Part shown: positions 1 through 7,830 of the stretch, piece after piece
How positions within the stretch are numbered: position 1 is the stretch's first letter
How the letters are laid out: every line of letters begins with the position of its first letter
Source of the DNA: an uncultured Thiodictyon sp.
Lineage (GTDB): Bacteria > Pseudomonadota > Gammaproteobacteria > Chromatiales > Chromatiaceae
NCBI RefSeq assembly: GCF_903946935.1
Contig: NZ_CAJAXH010000214.1
Span: forward strand, 1 to 64,000
Direction of reading: 5' to 3'
Length of the DNA stretch: 64,000 bases
Made by a program: the position numbers and the translations under genes
Notes under the pieces: model-generated
The model's database searches: none
What the model was told of the DNA's origin: nothing
What the model saw: only the letters and a program-made list of their open reading frames with translations

Positions 1-1566
1 TGTCAACCCAAAGTAGAAATGTCCCCTATTCCGCAAAGTAGAGATGTCCCCTGTTGGCGGGGGCAGGGGGCGAGATGCAGGGGAGGGGCCGCCGGGTCGG
101 CGGGCCAGACGTAGGGAGCCCGTAGGGCGACCGGAGTCTGGCCCGCCGACCCGGCGGGGCGCCACGGACCGGGGTCAGACCGCGGGGGCGGCAGGGCTTG
201 GCGCAGCGGTCGCGGCGCCGGGGATAGCTGGGCGGCGCCACGGATGGTCGGCGCCGGGCTTGGACGTGCGGTGCTGCGTGGCGAGCGCCGCGTCGACGCG
301 CGCGTTGAGCGTCTTGTCGTCGGCCGGTGGCGGCGGGTGCTCGCCCTTGCGATAGGTCGTGTAAGGCAGCTCCCGCCCGTCGTAGAGCAAGGTGACCTCG
401 CCACTCGGCAGCGCGCAGACCGTCACCTTGGCCCCGCGCAGGCGATACCCTGGTCCGTCGTGGCGAACCTGGTAGAGGACGTTGCGAAATTGCAGGGCGA
501 GGTTCTTGGACAGGACCCGCTCGTGGTGCTCGCACAGGAGCAGGTCGAGCTCACGGGGACGGTGCGCAAGTGTTCGGTGCGCGTCCTCCTCAATGCTCGG
601 GGCCACGGCGAAGCGGCGGTTGTAGTCGGCGATAAACTCGGGCAGGAAGGCGTTGGCAGCCACCATCGCGTCGATGCCGCGCAGGCGCAACTCCTTGACC
701 AGCCGGTCCTGCAAGGTCTGATTGGCGCGCTCCACGCGCCCCTTGGCCTGCGGGCTGTGCGCCTGGATCGCCTCAATCTCCAACCCCGCCAGCGCGCGCC
801 CGAACTGGGTCAGCGTGTGGCCGTTGGCGGCCTCCTCGCGCGTCAGCCGGAAGATGCTGTGGCGGTCGGAGTACAGCGCCACCGGCCGCCCATGACGCTC
901 CAGATGCGCGCGCAGCAGTTGCATGTACGCCGCCGTGGTCTCGGCGGGGAAGAACCCCAATTGCACCAGCCGCCCGGTGGCGTCGTCGATGAAGACCAGG
1001 AGCGTGCAGCGCCCGCTGCGACCCTCGAACCAGTCGTGCGGCGAGCCGTCGATCTGGATCGGCTCGCCGAAGCGACCCCGCCGCGCGCGCAGTTGGTACG
1101 CACGTGCCGCCTTGCGCCGCTTGGGTTTCCACAGCGCCAGCTCGATTTGCAGCCCGCGTACCGTCTCCACCGAGACCGCCATCCCATGCACCTCGCGCAG
1201 CTTCTCGCACGCCAGCGTGGGACCGAAGTCCGCATAGCGCTCCACCAACAGGGCGCGAATGGCTTCGCGCACCGGCTCCTTCAGCCGCCGGTTCGACGGC
1301 CGACCCACCCGCTGGCTCACCAGTGCGCCCGCCCCGTCCCGCCGGTACGCCGCCACCAGCCGCTTCACCTGCCGCGTCGTCACCCCCAACTGCTCGGCCG
1401 CCTGCCCCTGCTTCAGCCGCCCCTCCGCCACCGCCTCGACCGCCCGCAGACGGTGCAGCGCCTTCTTCGTCATCTCGATGGTCTCCTCCGGCATCACGCC
1501 CCCTCGGTTGCCCAAAGGGGACATCTCTACATTGCACGGAGGGGACATTACTACTTTGGGTTAACA
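1..1566 (-). mobile_element. Complete insertion sequence, ISNCY/IS481-like
   Basis: The element is bounded by 27-bp imperfect terminal inverted repeats at 1-27 and 1540-1566 (25 of 27 match; both begin TGT[C/T]AACCCAAAGTAG). A second, subterminal copy of the AAGTAGA-ATGTCCCCT motif lies at 34-52 and, inverted, at 1516-1530, so each end carries two probable transposase binding sites. One transposase gene fills the interior. The left end coincides with the window edge, so a target-site duplication cannot be checked. The element stops 81 bp before the start of the putative lasso precursor gene. The family assignment comes from the single long DDE transposase with an N-terminal helix-turn-helix. 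Confidence 0.85.
175..1494 (-). CDS. DDE transposase of the insertion sequence (439 aa)
   Basis: The protein carries out cut and paste or copying of the flanking inverted repeats. An N-terminal helix-turn-helix (about residues 10-60: GRLKQGQAAEQLGVTTRQVK) precedes an integrase-type catalytic core with the acidic residues in IQIDGSPHDWF, FIDDATGRL and GRVERANQT, so the DDE triad appears intact. The C-terminus is rich in Pro and Ala. I chose the ATG at 1494 because GAGGGG precedes it by a few bases; an upstream in-frame start at 1548 would run through the subterminal repeat. It resembles ISNCY-family transposases and is more distantly like IS481. It is probably functional, since no stop or frameshift is seen. 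Confidence 0.85.
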   Translation of the reverse strand: MPEETIEMTKKALHRLRAVEAVAEGRLKQGQAAEQLGVTTRQVKRLVAAYRRDGAGALVSQRVGRPSNRRLKEPVREAIRALLVERYADFGPTLACEKLREVHGMAVSVETVRGLQIELALWKPKRRKAARAYQLRARRGRFGEPIQIDGSPHDWFEGRSGRCTLLVFIDDATGRLVQLGFFPAETTAAYMQLLRAHLERHGRPVALYSDRHSIFRLTREEAANGHTLTQFGRALAGLEIEAIQAHSPQAKGRVERANQTLQDRLVKELRLRGIDAMVAANAFLPEFIADYNRRFAVAPSIEEDAHRTLAHRPRELDLLLCEHHERVLSKNLALQFRNVLYQVRHDGPGYRLRGAKVTVCALPSGEVTLLYDGRELPYTTYRKGEHPPPPADDKTLNARVDAALATQHRTSKPGADHPWRRPAIPGAATAAPSPAAPAV

Positions 1567-1583
1567 CTGGCGGTGAGTAATGA

Positions 1584-1613
1584 TTGTATCCGTGAGGCGG
1601 TTTATCGTAAACT
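1584..1613 (+). promoter_or_regulatory. Candidate sigma-70 promoter of the precursor gene
   Basis: TTGTAT (1584-1589), an 18-bp spacer and TAAACT (1608-1613) sit just outside the right end of the insertion sequence and would give a 5' leader of about 25 nt. The -35 and -10 boxes are moderate matches. Nothing else on this side of the IS could drive the small gene. Confidence 0.3.
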
Positions 1614-1647
1614 ACTGATGAATTAACCAACGAGCATGAGGCCAGCT

Positions 1648-1836
1648 ATGATCGACTCGCGTGACATTCGTCCCACCGACGGCTTGCGCCAGGACGCACC
1701 CAGCGCTACCACGCAGGGGGCGCGGAAACTCTATCTGGCACCCCATATTCGGCGGATCGAAGTGGGCGGCGGCACCCAGGCCGGAACGGGGTCGTATAAC
1801 GATGCGACCAATTATCCCGATCCGGGAATCTCCTAA
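1648..1836 (+). CDS. Putative lasso peptide precursor (62 aa)
   Basis: The start at 1648 is preferred over the in-frame ATG at 1636 because GAGG (1638-1641) lies 6 nt upstream. The second half reads YLAPHIRRIEVGGGTQ followed by AGTGSYNDATNYPDPGIS. The Y-x-x-P-x-[LI] element is the leader motif that B1/RRE proteins bind in many lasso precursors, and Thr at the penultimate leader position is the conserved protease signal. Cutting after TQ gives an 18-residue core starting Ala-Gly with Asp at position 8, suited to an Ala1-Asp8 macrolactam, and ending in Ser. From memory, paeninodin has the same layout: Y-x-x-P leader, T-x before the core, AG-x-G start, C-terminal Ser that is phosphorylated. The gene converges on the cyclase gene with a 4-bp gap. 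An alternative 7-residue ring (cut after TQA) is possible. The product is inferred, not proven. Confidence 0.72.
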   Translation: MIDSRDIRPTDGLRQDAPSATTQGARKLYLAPHIRRIEVGGGTQAGTGSYNDATNYPDPGIS

Positions 1837-1840
1837 TCAC

Positions 1841-3766
1841 TCAAAATCTCAGCAAAAAAAGACCCACCCCCAGACCACGCAGCAGGATGGTGAGGGCCCG
1901 GCGACTGGTGTCGCGCGTCACCGCCTGCCCCAGGTCTTGATAGGCGGCGTGCATTTTGGGCAGGTCAAGCCACGCGCGCGCCAGCGGGTGAGCGGTGAGC
2001 CGCGCCAGCGCCGCGCCGACTGCCGCGCGCTCTTGGTTCAGCCGATAGCCGACATCGGCCCCCTGCAGGCCCCGCGGACCCGGGTGCAGCACGGCGTCCG
2101 GCAGGTCGCCGCTAAACCCGGCCCGGATCAGACCGCGGCCCCGGCCCTGCGCCCAAAACACCGGGTCCGGCGTCTGCCAGCAGAATTCAATCACCCGGCG
2201 ATCCCGGGTCGGGTCGCGGACCTCGAGTCGATGTGCAGCGCCGTTTTCCATCCACGCGGCCCCCAAGGTGGTCGAACCGCGTCGGCCCAGGCGAAACTGG
2301 GCGAGCAGGGGATGACGGGGATCGAACAGGGTACTGAAGTCGCCGTTACAACGGGCAGCGCGCATGCGCCGCGCGAGCCTCAGGTCGGCGGCGAACGCGG
2401 GATTGATCGCAGAATACTGCCCCCAGGGCACGGCGCCGCGACGGCCGATGCGCTGCACCGCTTGCCTGGCCGGCGCCAACAGCGGACGCACGAGCCGCCG
2501 TTTAATGAGCTGTCCCGCACCCAGCGGGCTGTCACGCAATGCGGCCCGCAGGGCACCCCAGCGGCCGCCCAGCAGCGCGGGCAGCAGGCTGCCGGTACCG
2601 CTCCACGAGACCGTGGCATTGCCACCCTGACCGGTCAGCAACACCCGCACACCGTGTTGCCTGGCCTGGGCCAGGATATCCAGTATCCAGTAGGCATTGG
2701 CGACGCCATGTTGCGGCTGATCGTGGAGCTCAAGCATCCGCTCGATGGCACCCACCAGGTCGGCGCGCGGGGCGGCGATCGGGATGAACTCGATGTTGCC
2801 GATATGCTCGGCGGTCGCGCGCGCCAGCGGGCCTTCATCGCCCAGCCGGGAGGCCCACAGGGCACTGGCCGGGCCGAAGTGGGGCACCGAGGTATAGGCC
2901 ACCAGCCGTTCGCCGCGCGCCGCCAGACGCGGCGCGGCGAGGGCCGCCACCGATCCGGAATCGAGCCCCGCACTGAGCATGAGTGCCACCGGCCCCGCGG
3001 CGGTGCATAGACGATCCTGCACCGCGCGACCATAAACGTCTCGAAAGGCCGATAGATAGTCCCCGCCCGGCGCCGCCGCGAATTCACTCAACCGCTCGGG
3101 ATACCACCAGCGCTCGACCGCCACGCCGCCGGGGCCGGCGCACAAGGCGCAGCCGCCGGGCAGACGGCGGATGTCGGCATAGGCGGTGGAGTCGGCCCGG
3201 GCGGGGTCATGGAAGACGGTCAACAGCCGGGCCAGGTAATCGGCATCGGGCCGCTTGGGGATCGCGGGATGAACCAGCAGCGCCTTGATACTGGTCGCAA
3301 ACACCAGCCGACGGGCATCGTGCCAGAAATACAGGCCGGTATTGCCCGCTGCATCGCGCCCGATCCACAGACGGCGGCGGCGCCGATCCCAGATGGCACA
3401 GACCCAGTCGCCATACAGGTGCTGCGCACACGCCTCGCCCCAGCGCCGCCAGGCCAGGGCCACCAGCCGACTATCCGGGAGTGTCGGCCACGCGGCCCGC
3501 GCCACACCCAGCTCGCGGGCCAGATTGTCGCGGTCGTCCAGCCGGATATGGCCCGCCAACACCAGGTCCGACTCGATCAGCGGCTGGCAATCCTGGGTGT
3601 CCTGCGGCCTGATGTGCAGCAGGCGCGCACCCAGGGCCAGGGGGCCCTCCTGCCAGCGCCCGCCGCCATCCGGCCCCCAGTCCGCCATGGCCCGCTCCAT
3701 GGCCGCCAGCGTTGCTGGCGCGGGACTCGCCGGCGCCAGCGAGAGTTCACCGTAGAGGCCAGCCAT
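1841..3766 (-). CDS. Asparagine-synthetase-like lasso macrolactam cyclase (641 aa)
   Basis: This is an AsnB/McjC-type protein, expected to adenylate the Asp side chain of the core peptide with ATP and let the N-terminal amine close the ring. The N-terminal glutaminase-like domain (about 1-210) starts MAGLYG and so lacks the catalytic Cys2 of true asparagine synthetases, as lasso cyclases do. The synthetase domain has the pyrophosphate loop SAGLDS at 265-270 and runs to the end. It is the last gene of a minus-strand operon behind the sulfotransferase (107-bp gap). Length is typical for lasso C proteins. A role as an ordinary amidotransferase is less likely given the RRE protein, kinase and facing precursor. 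Confidence 0.82.
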   Translation of the reverse strand: MAGLYGELSLAPASPAPATLAAMERAMADWGPDGGGRWQEGPLALGARLLHIRPQDTQDCQPLIESDLVLAGHIRLDDRDNLARELGVARAAWPTLPDSRLVALAWRRWGEACAQHLYGDWVCAIWDRRRRRLWIGRDAAGNTGLYFWHDARRLVFATSIKALLVHPAIPKRPDADYLARLLTVFHDPARADSTAYADIRRLPGGCALCAGPGGVAVERWWYPERLSEFAAAPGGDYLSAFRDVYGRAVQDRLCTAAGPVALMLSAGLDSGSVAALAAPRLAARGERLVAYTSVPHFGPASALWASRLGDEGPLARATAEHIGNIEFIPIAAPRADLVGAIERMLELHDQPQHGVANAYWILDILAQARQHGVRVLLTGQGGNATVSWSGTGSLLPALLGGRWGALRAALRDSPLGAGQLIKRRLVRPLLAPARQAVQRIGRRGAVPWGQYSAINPAFAADLRLARRMRAARCNGDFSTLFDPRHPLLAQFRLGRRGSTTLGAAWMENGAAHRLEVRDPTRDRRVIEFCWQTPDPVFWAQGRGRGLIRAGFSGDLPDAVLHPGPRGLQGADVGYRLNQERAAVGAALARLTAHPLARAWLDLPKMHAAYQDLGQAVTRDTSRRALTILLRGLGVGLFLLRF

Positions 3767-3873
3767 GGGCGATGCTCCAGGATCGATTGGAATGAAACAG
3801 GTTCGCGTAGAGATCGCGCCGCGACCCGGTGGGCGCGGCTTGCCGGCATCGGCGGGGCGCCGGACGCGCGGCG

Positions 3874-4719
3874 TCAGGCATCGAGATAGCCGAACCGCCG
3901 CATGACCTCGGCATGATCGTCGATGATGCGTTCGACCTGCCCAGCGGTCAATTGTGTGCGCCAGTCGCCACTGCGGCCCCGACGGAAGAAGCGTTCAGTG
4001 TGCTGGGGGCGTTCGTGAAAGCCCCGCTGCGCCTCCTGCCGGGCCAGTTCACCGAAGGCGCTGAAGCGGATGGCCTTGTCGATGCGTGCAGCGTCCTGCG
4101 GCAGGCCGAGAAAGGCCGCGGCAGCGGTAAAGGTGGGCCGCGGGGCGCCCAGCATGTCCTCGAAGCGGATAATCTTCACCCGCAACCCCGGCGCCTCCAC
4201 CCAACTGCGCACATGCTCCGACCAAGTGCCCAGGCACTGTTGGACCTGGGACGGCAGCGCGCGGCGCGACTTGGCCAGGGCCATGCGCGGATTCCCCATC
4301 CGGGCGATCGCCTCCTCCACGGTGCAGTGCCAGTGATTGGCGGCCGAGGGGGCGACATCCAGCGGATTGCGGATGAGATAGAGCGCGCCCAGCGTGGCCT
4401 CCCGGCTGACGAGCGGTTCGCCGTCGGCGGTCAGGGTATAGGCATCATGGATCTTGTGATAGCCGATTGCCGCGCCCTCGTCTTGCAAGGACCAGCGGTA
4501 GACCGCCGGGCGCAGGCGCTCCACCTCCTCGGGCGTCAGTTCGGCGGTATCGAAGCCGAGCACCTGGTCCAGCCAGCCCCGGGCGCTGGCGATGTTGCCG
4601 GTGCGCAGTTCATTGATATCGACCGGGGCCTCGCCATCCTCTTGCAGATTGCGCAGGAAGGCACGCAACCAAGTATTGCCCGACTTGGGATAGGAGGCGA
4701 GCCAATAGATCCCGACCAT
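3874..4719 (-). CDS. PAPS-dependent sulfotransferase (281 aa)
   Basis: It is predicted to move a sulfuryl group from PAPS to a hydroxyl acceptor. The start MVGIYWLASYPKSGNTWLR holds the 5'-phosphosulfate loop (SYPKSGNTW, residues 9-17), and LYLIRNPLDVAPSAANHW is the 3'-phosphate binding strand and helix. The start at 4719 is fixed by this motif and lies 1 bp after the stop of the kinase gene, so the two are translationally coupled. Sulfotransferases are known companions of kinase-containing lasso clusters, and the acceptor may be a Tyr or Ser/Thr of the core peptide, but the substrate cannot be read from sequence. Confidence 0.85.
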   Translation of the reverse strand: MVGIYWLASYPKSGNTWLRAFLRNLQEDGEAPVDINELRTGNIASARGWLDQVLGFDTAELTPEEVERLRPAVYRWSLQDEGAAIGYHKIHDAYTLTADGEPLVSREATLGALYLIRNPLDVAPSAANHWHCTVEEAIARMGNPRMALAKSRRALPSQVQQCLGTWSEHVRSWVEAPGLRVKIIRFEDMLGAPRPTFTAAAAFLGLPQDAARIDKAIRFSAFGELARQEAQRGFHERPQHTERFFRRGRSGDWRTQLTAGQVERIIDDHAEVMRRFGYLDA

Positions 4720-4720
4720 T

Positions 4721-5623
4721 TCAGGGATGCGCGGCGAGGTCGGCGAGGATGCGATCCACCAGTGCGTCCAGTTCGAAACCGCGCTCCGGGCGGGTGATGC
4801 GGGTGAGGTGGATACGCCCGGCGAGCTTGCCACAGAGTTGCAGATGTTCGCGCTTGAGGGCCATCCCTTCCAGAAAACGGACGCGATAGGTGTTGTTGCG
4901 CAGCGGCGTAAAGCGCTCCAGACCGTGGATGGGCTCACAGCGGGTGTCCGGCAGCGGGTGACTGCCCAGGATGTAGACCCAGCGGATCGGCAGGGGCACC
5001 CCGATCACGGGGCTCGCCAGTGGATAGTTGAACTTCGCCAGCGCTGGGCGGATGCGGCGCAACTGCGCGGTGTCGATGTGCAGCCGCTGCGCAGTGTCCT
5101 GCCACAGCTTGATGCGCGGGAAGCCCGGCAGGGCGCGACAGTCGGCATCCACTGCAATGACGTCATCGCCCAGGATCTCATAACCGCGCCGCAGGAAGCC
5201 CGCCGCCAGGGTGGACTTACCCGCACCCGAAGCCCCGACGCAGACCATACATTGCTCGCCAATGCGAATGGCGTTGCCGTGCAGCACCAGCAGACCGCGT
5301 TGGAAGAGCAGCGCCCCGAGTGCCGAGCCGAGCAGAAAGACCCGGATGCTGTCCTCGTCCACGCCGGGTTCGGGGGCGATCGTAATCAGGTTCCCATCGC
5401 TCACCAGAAACCGCGCGATCCGCGGCACCCGCAGCCAGAGCGCACGGGGGCTAACCCACAGGAAGGGGCCGCGTTGCCGGCCGTCAGTCAAACCTTCAGT
5501 GGGAACCTGACCGAGGCGAATCTGCACATCGGGTTCGCTTCGCGCGGCTGAGGCAGCGGCGGCCAACAGTTCCGGCAGGGCGAGATCGCTGACGAAGGTC
5601 AGTCCGTAGCAGGTGTAGATCAT
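4721..5623 (-). CDS. HPr-serine-kinase-like lasso peptide kinase (300 aa)
   Basis: The protein has a P-loop GASGAGKS (130-137) and the downstream acid pair in ILGDDVIAVD, matching the HPr kinase C-terminal fold, but it lacks the usual HPr kinase partner genes. In known lasso clusters this family (PadeK type) phosphorylates the C-terminal Ser of the precursor. The precursor here ends in Ser, which makes that role likely. It sits second in the operon, 58 bp after the PqqD-like gene, and its stop nearly touches the sulfotransferase start. The N-terminal 110 residues are divergent. It could also act on a different peptide or small molecule. Confidence 0.8.
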   Translation of the reverse strand: MIYTCYGLTFVSDLALPELLAAAASAARSEPDVQIRLGQVPTEGLTDGRQRGPFLWVSPRALWLRVPRIARFLVSDGNLITIAPEPGVDEDSIRVFLLGSALGALLFQRGLLVLHGNAIRIGEQCMVCVGASGAGKSTLAAGFLRRGYEILGDDVIAVDADCRALPGFPRIKLWQDTAQRLHIDTAQLRRIRPALAKFNYPLASPVIGVPLPIRWVYILGSHPLPDTRCEPIHGLERFTPLRNNTYRVRFLEGMALKREHLQLCGKLAGRIHLTRITRPERGFELDALVDRILADLAAHP

Positions 5624-5681
5624 CGCTGGACGGACGGCCGTAACGCCCGCCTGACGACCAAAAGGCGTGAAGGGCGCGCTG

Positions 5682-5978
5682 TCATGCGAGCTGCACCAGC
5701 CCCAGGCCGATCAATTCTTGGGTAAAGTGCAGCAGGTCGCTGCGGCAGGTGGGTTCGTCAACCGCGAATTCACCACAAATGGTCACGGCGAGCTCATCCA
5801 CCGTCACCGGCCGCTCCAGCAATTCCCAGATACGCGGCCCGACGCCGCTGATACCGTAATATTCGCCTTCCTCAATGCTCATCATGACCAGATCGCCATC
5901 CATGTCGGCGGCGACCAGGTCCGAGTTGCGAATGATCGGGGTGGTCGGATCAATGGTCGTCATGGGTCCACAGCTCAT
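5682..5978 (-). CDS. PqqD-family RRE (lasso B1-like) protein (98 aa)
   Basis: This is a small winged-helix PqqD-like protein, which in RiPP pathways binds the leader peptide and delivers it to the protease and cyclase. The pattern LVAADMDGDLVMMSIEEGEYYGI, then GPRIWELLE and VDELA, is typical of PqqD/B1 proteins. It is the first gene of the minus-strand operon. The start may instead be the ATG at 5963 (MTTIDPTTP), because neither start has a strong ribosome site. The usual fused or adjacent B2 cysteine protease is absent on either side within the window. Confidence 0.82.
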   Translation of the reverse strand: MSCGPMTTIDPTTPIIRNSDLVAADMDGDLVMMSIEEGEYYGISGVGPRIWELLERPVTVDELAVTICGEFAVDEPTCRSDLLHFTQELIGLGLVQLA

Positions 5979-6199
5979 GGTTGGAGGTCATTACGGCGAG
6001 GCGGCGGATGCGGCGAACGCGGGTTCGATGCAACAGCACCAAGGCAACACAAGACAACCTCTTAGGGGAGCCTTGAACATGACGCCGGGCACCCCACGGG
6101 GCCCGTCGGTGCCGCAATGTGCAATCAAGGTCCCAACATCTCGACTGGATTCCATGATAACCCAGATGCGCGCGCGCGTGCAGCACGGGCGGCCCCGGC
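5979..6199. other. Intergenic region upstream of the lasso operon
   Basis: The stretch lies between the RRE gene and the stop of the SUMF1-like gene, both on the minus strand. It should hold the promoter of the lasso operon, but I see no convincing -35/-10 pair. None of its frames shows the Cys-His-Asp motifs of a B2 protease. Confidence 0.4.
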
Positions 6200-7732
6200 T
6201 CAGGGTGGCGCGGGGTCCATCCAGGGTTCCGCGGGAATGTGCGCGGGGCTCTGGAGATAGCGGCCGCCGGGTGGCGGCGGTGTACTGTGCGCGGGGGACT
6301 TTGCCCGTTGCCGCTGCCGGGCGCTACGCTCCTCGAGCACGCGGCGGGTCTCGGCGCTCAATTGCCCCGTCATCGCGAGCCCGGATTCGCGTTGGAACTC
6401 GCGCAATACTACCGCAAAGGCGCGGTCGAAGCGGTCCGATGCCGGATCGCAAGGGTATCCCAAGTCACTGAGTTGCTGCCGCACCCGACGCCGCTCGTCG
6501 CTCGTGAGCGCGGGTGCCGACTGGGCGCGCGCGGGAGGCGGCTCCAGGTGCAGGCGCACGGTGACCGGCGCGGCGTCCGGCAGGTCGACCGTCGCCGCGG
6601 CGGGCGTGTAGCCGGGCGTGAGCGGAGACGCCTCGATGCGATGGCTACCGTGTCGCAGACCGGTCAATTCCAGGGGCGTCCCCACCCCAAAGGAGCCCTG
6701 TAGCTCGCCATCGAGCAGCACCATCGCACGGGCATCCAGCTCGATGCGCAGGCGTGCGTCCGCCACGCTGGCCGCCGCGCTGCCCCCCGAGGTGACGACC
6801 GGGGCGGCCAGCACCACCCGCAAGCCGGTGTCGGCGCTCGTCACGTCCCCGGCCGTATCATAGGGCTGGACCTCGACCCGGGCATCCGCGCGCAGTTCGT
6901 CATCGGCGCTGTGGATGCCCCCGCCCATCAACACATCGCCCCCGACCTGACCGGGGAACTGCGTTGAGCGATAGGGGTCGTTCATGACCTCCCAGGCGTT
7001 TCCATAGAGGTCATGCAGACCCAGCGGATTGGGCAGGCGCCGGCCGATGGGGGCAATCTCGCCGTCGGCATTGCGGTTGTACCAGGCGTGGCGCGCCAGT
7101 CCCTCCGGCATGGGATAACGGCGCGCCGCAAAGGTGTCGTCTGTCACCTGCGCCCCACCCCGGGCGGCATATTCCCATTCCGTACTCAGGGGCAGCCGGA
7201 CGAAGGCCGGCTGGCCGTCGACCCGCGGCAGGCAGGGTGTTGGCCCAATCGTGCAGGGCGGAATCCGCGCGGCATTGGCGTGCAACCAGCGCGAGAGTTG
7301 CGCCGCAAAATTCACCGCGTCGATGCGGCTGACGCCGACCTGGGCGGTCGCCAGCATCGCCGCTTGGGCGTTCCCGGGGGGCGGCAGCGCCGGACAGGAC
7401 CGCCCGGCAGCCTGCGCGATGACCGCCCGATACTGGAGGACCGTGACCTCGTATTTGCCGATCAGCAGATAGCGTTGCCCGGCCTCGCCGGGGCCGGTCA
7501 CGGGGCCGGTAAAGGGCCCGACCAGCGTGGTGCGGGGGCTGCCCGCCGGGGTCGCGACCGGCCGGAAGGCCAAGGCACCGCCGCAGGGCAGCGGCAGGAT
7601 CACGTCGTCGGGCAGTGGGCGGGGGTTGTAAGACCCCGGCGGCCAGGGCGACGGAGCGGCCACCGCACCCACCGCGGCGAGCACAAGTGCGGCCCCGAGA
7701 ACGGGGCCGCACCTGGTCGCCGGACGCGACAT
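6200..7732 (-). CDS. Secreted SUMF1/FGE-like protein with PEGA and peptidoglycan-binding domains (510 aa)
   Basis: The start at 7732 gives a signal peptide (MSRPATRCGPVLGAALVLAA, cut near AVAAPS). A formylglycine-generating-enzyme fold follows (YLLIGKYEVTVLQYR, LPLSTEWEYAARGG, NPLGLHDLYGNAWEV). The final domain motif MGGGIHSADDELRADARV has no catalytic cysteines, so it is not a sulfatase activator. A PEGA-like stretch (LRIELDARAMVLLDGELQG...TPGYTPAAATVDL) and a PG_binding_1 repeat (VRQQLSDLGYPCDPASDRF...LREFQRESGL) come next, then a Pro-rich tail. It probably acts in the periplasm or at the cell wall. It is divergent from the ABC transporter gene. Function is unknown; a second SUMF1-like protein lies at 57422. 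Confidence 0.75.
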   Translation of the reverse strand: MSRPATRCGPVLGAALVLAAVGAVAAPSPWPPGSYNPRPLPDDVILPLPCGGALAFRPVATPAGSPRTTLVGPFTGPVTGPGEAGQRYLLIGKYEVTVLQYRAVIAQAAGRSCPALPPPGNAQAAMLATAQVGVSRIDAVNFAAQLSRWLHANAARIPPCTIGPTPCLPRVDGQPAFVRLPLSTEWEYAARGGAQVTDDTFAARRYPMPEGLARHAWYNRNADGEIAPIGRRLPNPLGLHDLYGNAWEVMNDPYRSTQFPGQVGGDVLMGGGIHSADDELRADARVEVQPYDTAGDVTSADTGLRVVLAAPVVTSGGSAAASVADARLRIELDARAMVLLDGELQGSFGVGTPLELTGLRHGSHRIEASPLTPGYTPAAATVDLPDAAPVTVRLHLEPPPARAQSAPALTSDERRRVRQQLSDLGYPCDPASDRFDRAFAVVLREFQRESGLAMTGQLSAETRRVLEERSARQRQRAKSPAHSTPPPPGGRYLQSPAHIPAEPWMDPAPP

Positions 7733-7830
7733 GCTGGGCGTGTCGGTGAACACTGTCGTTGAACACGGTCCTTGAACCTGAGAGATCAGGCACTTATTTT
7801 AGAACTTATTCTGACGCCCAGTGGAACCCC

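Noticed and set aside
244-1626. 460-aa plus-strand ORF opposite the transposase
   Set aside because: It is a shadow of the transposase gene in GC-rich DNA; no protein family pattern or ribosome site.
5950-6186. Minus-strand ORF upstream of the RRE gene, considered as the missing B2 protease
   Set aside because: It has no Cys-His-Asp transglutaminase-like motif, is only 78 aa and overlaps the RRE start.
6200-7732. Formylglycine-generating enzyme for a sulfatase, linked to the sulfotransferase
   Set aside because: The catalytic cysteines are missing and no sulfatase gene is in the window.
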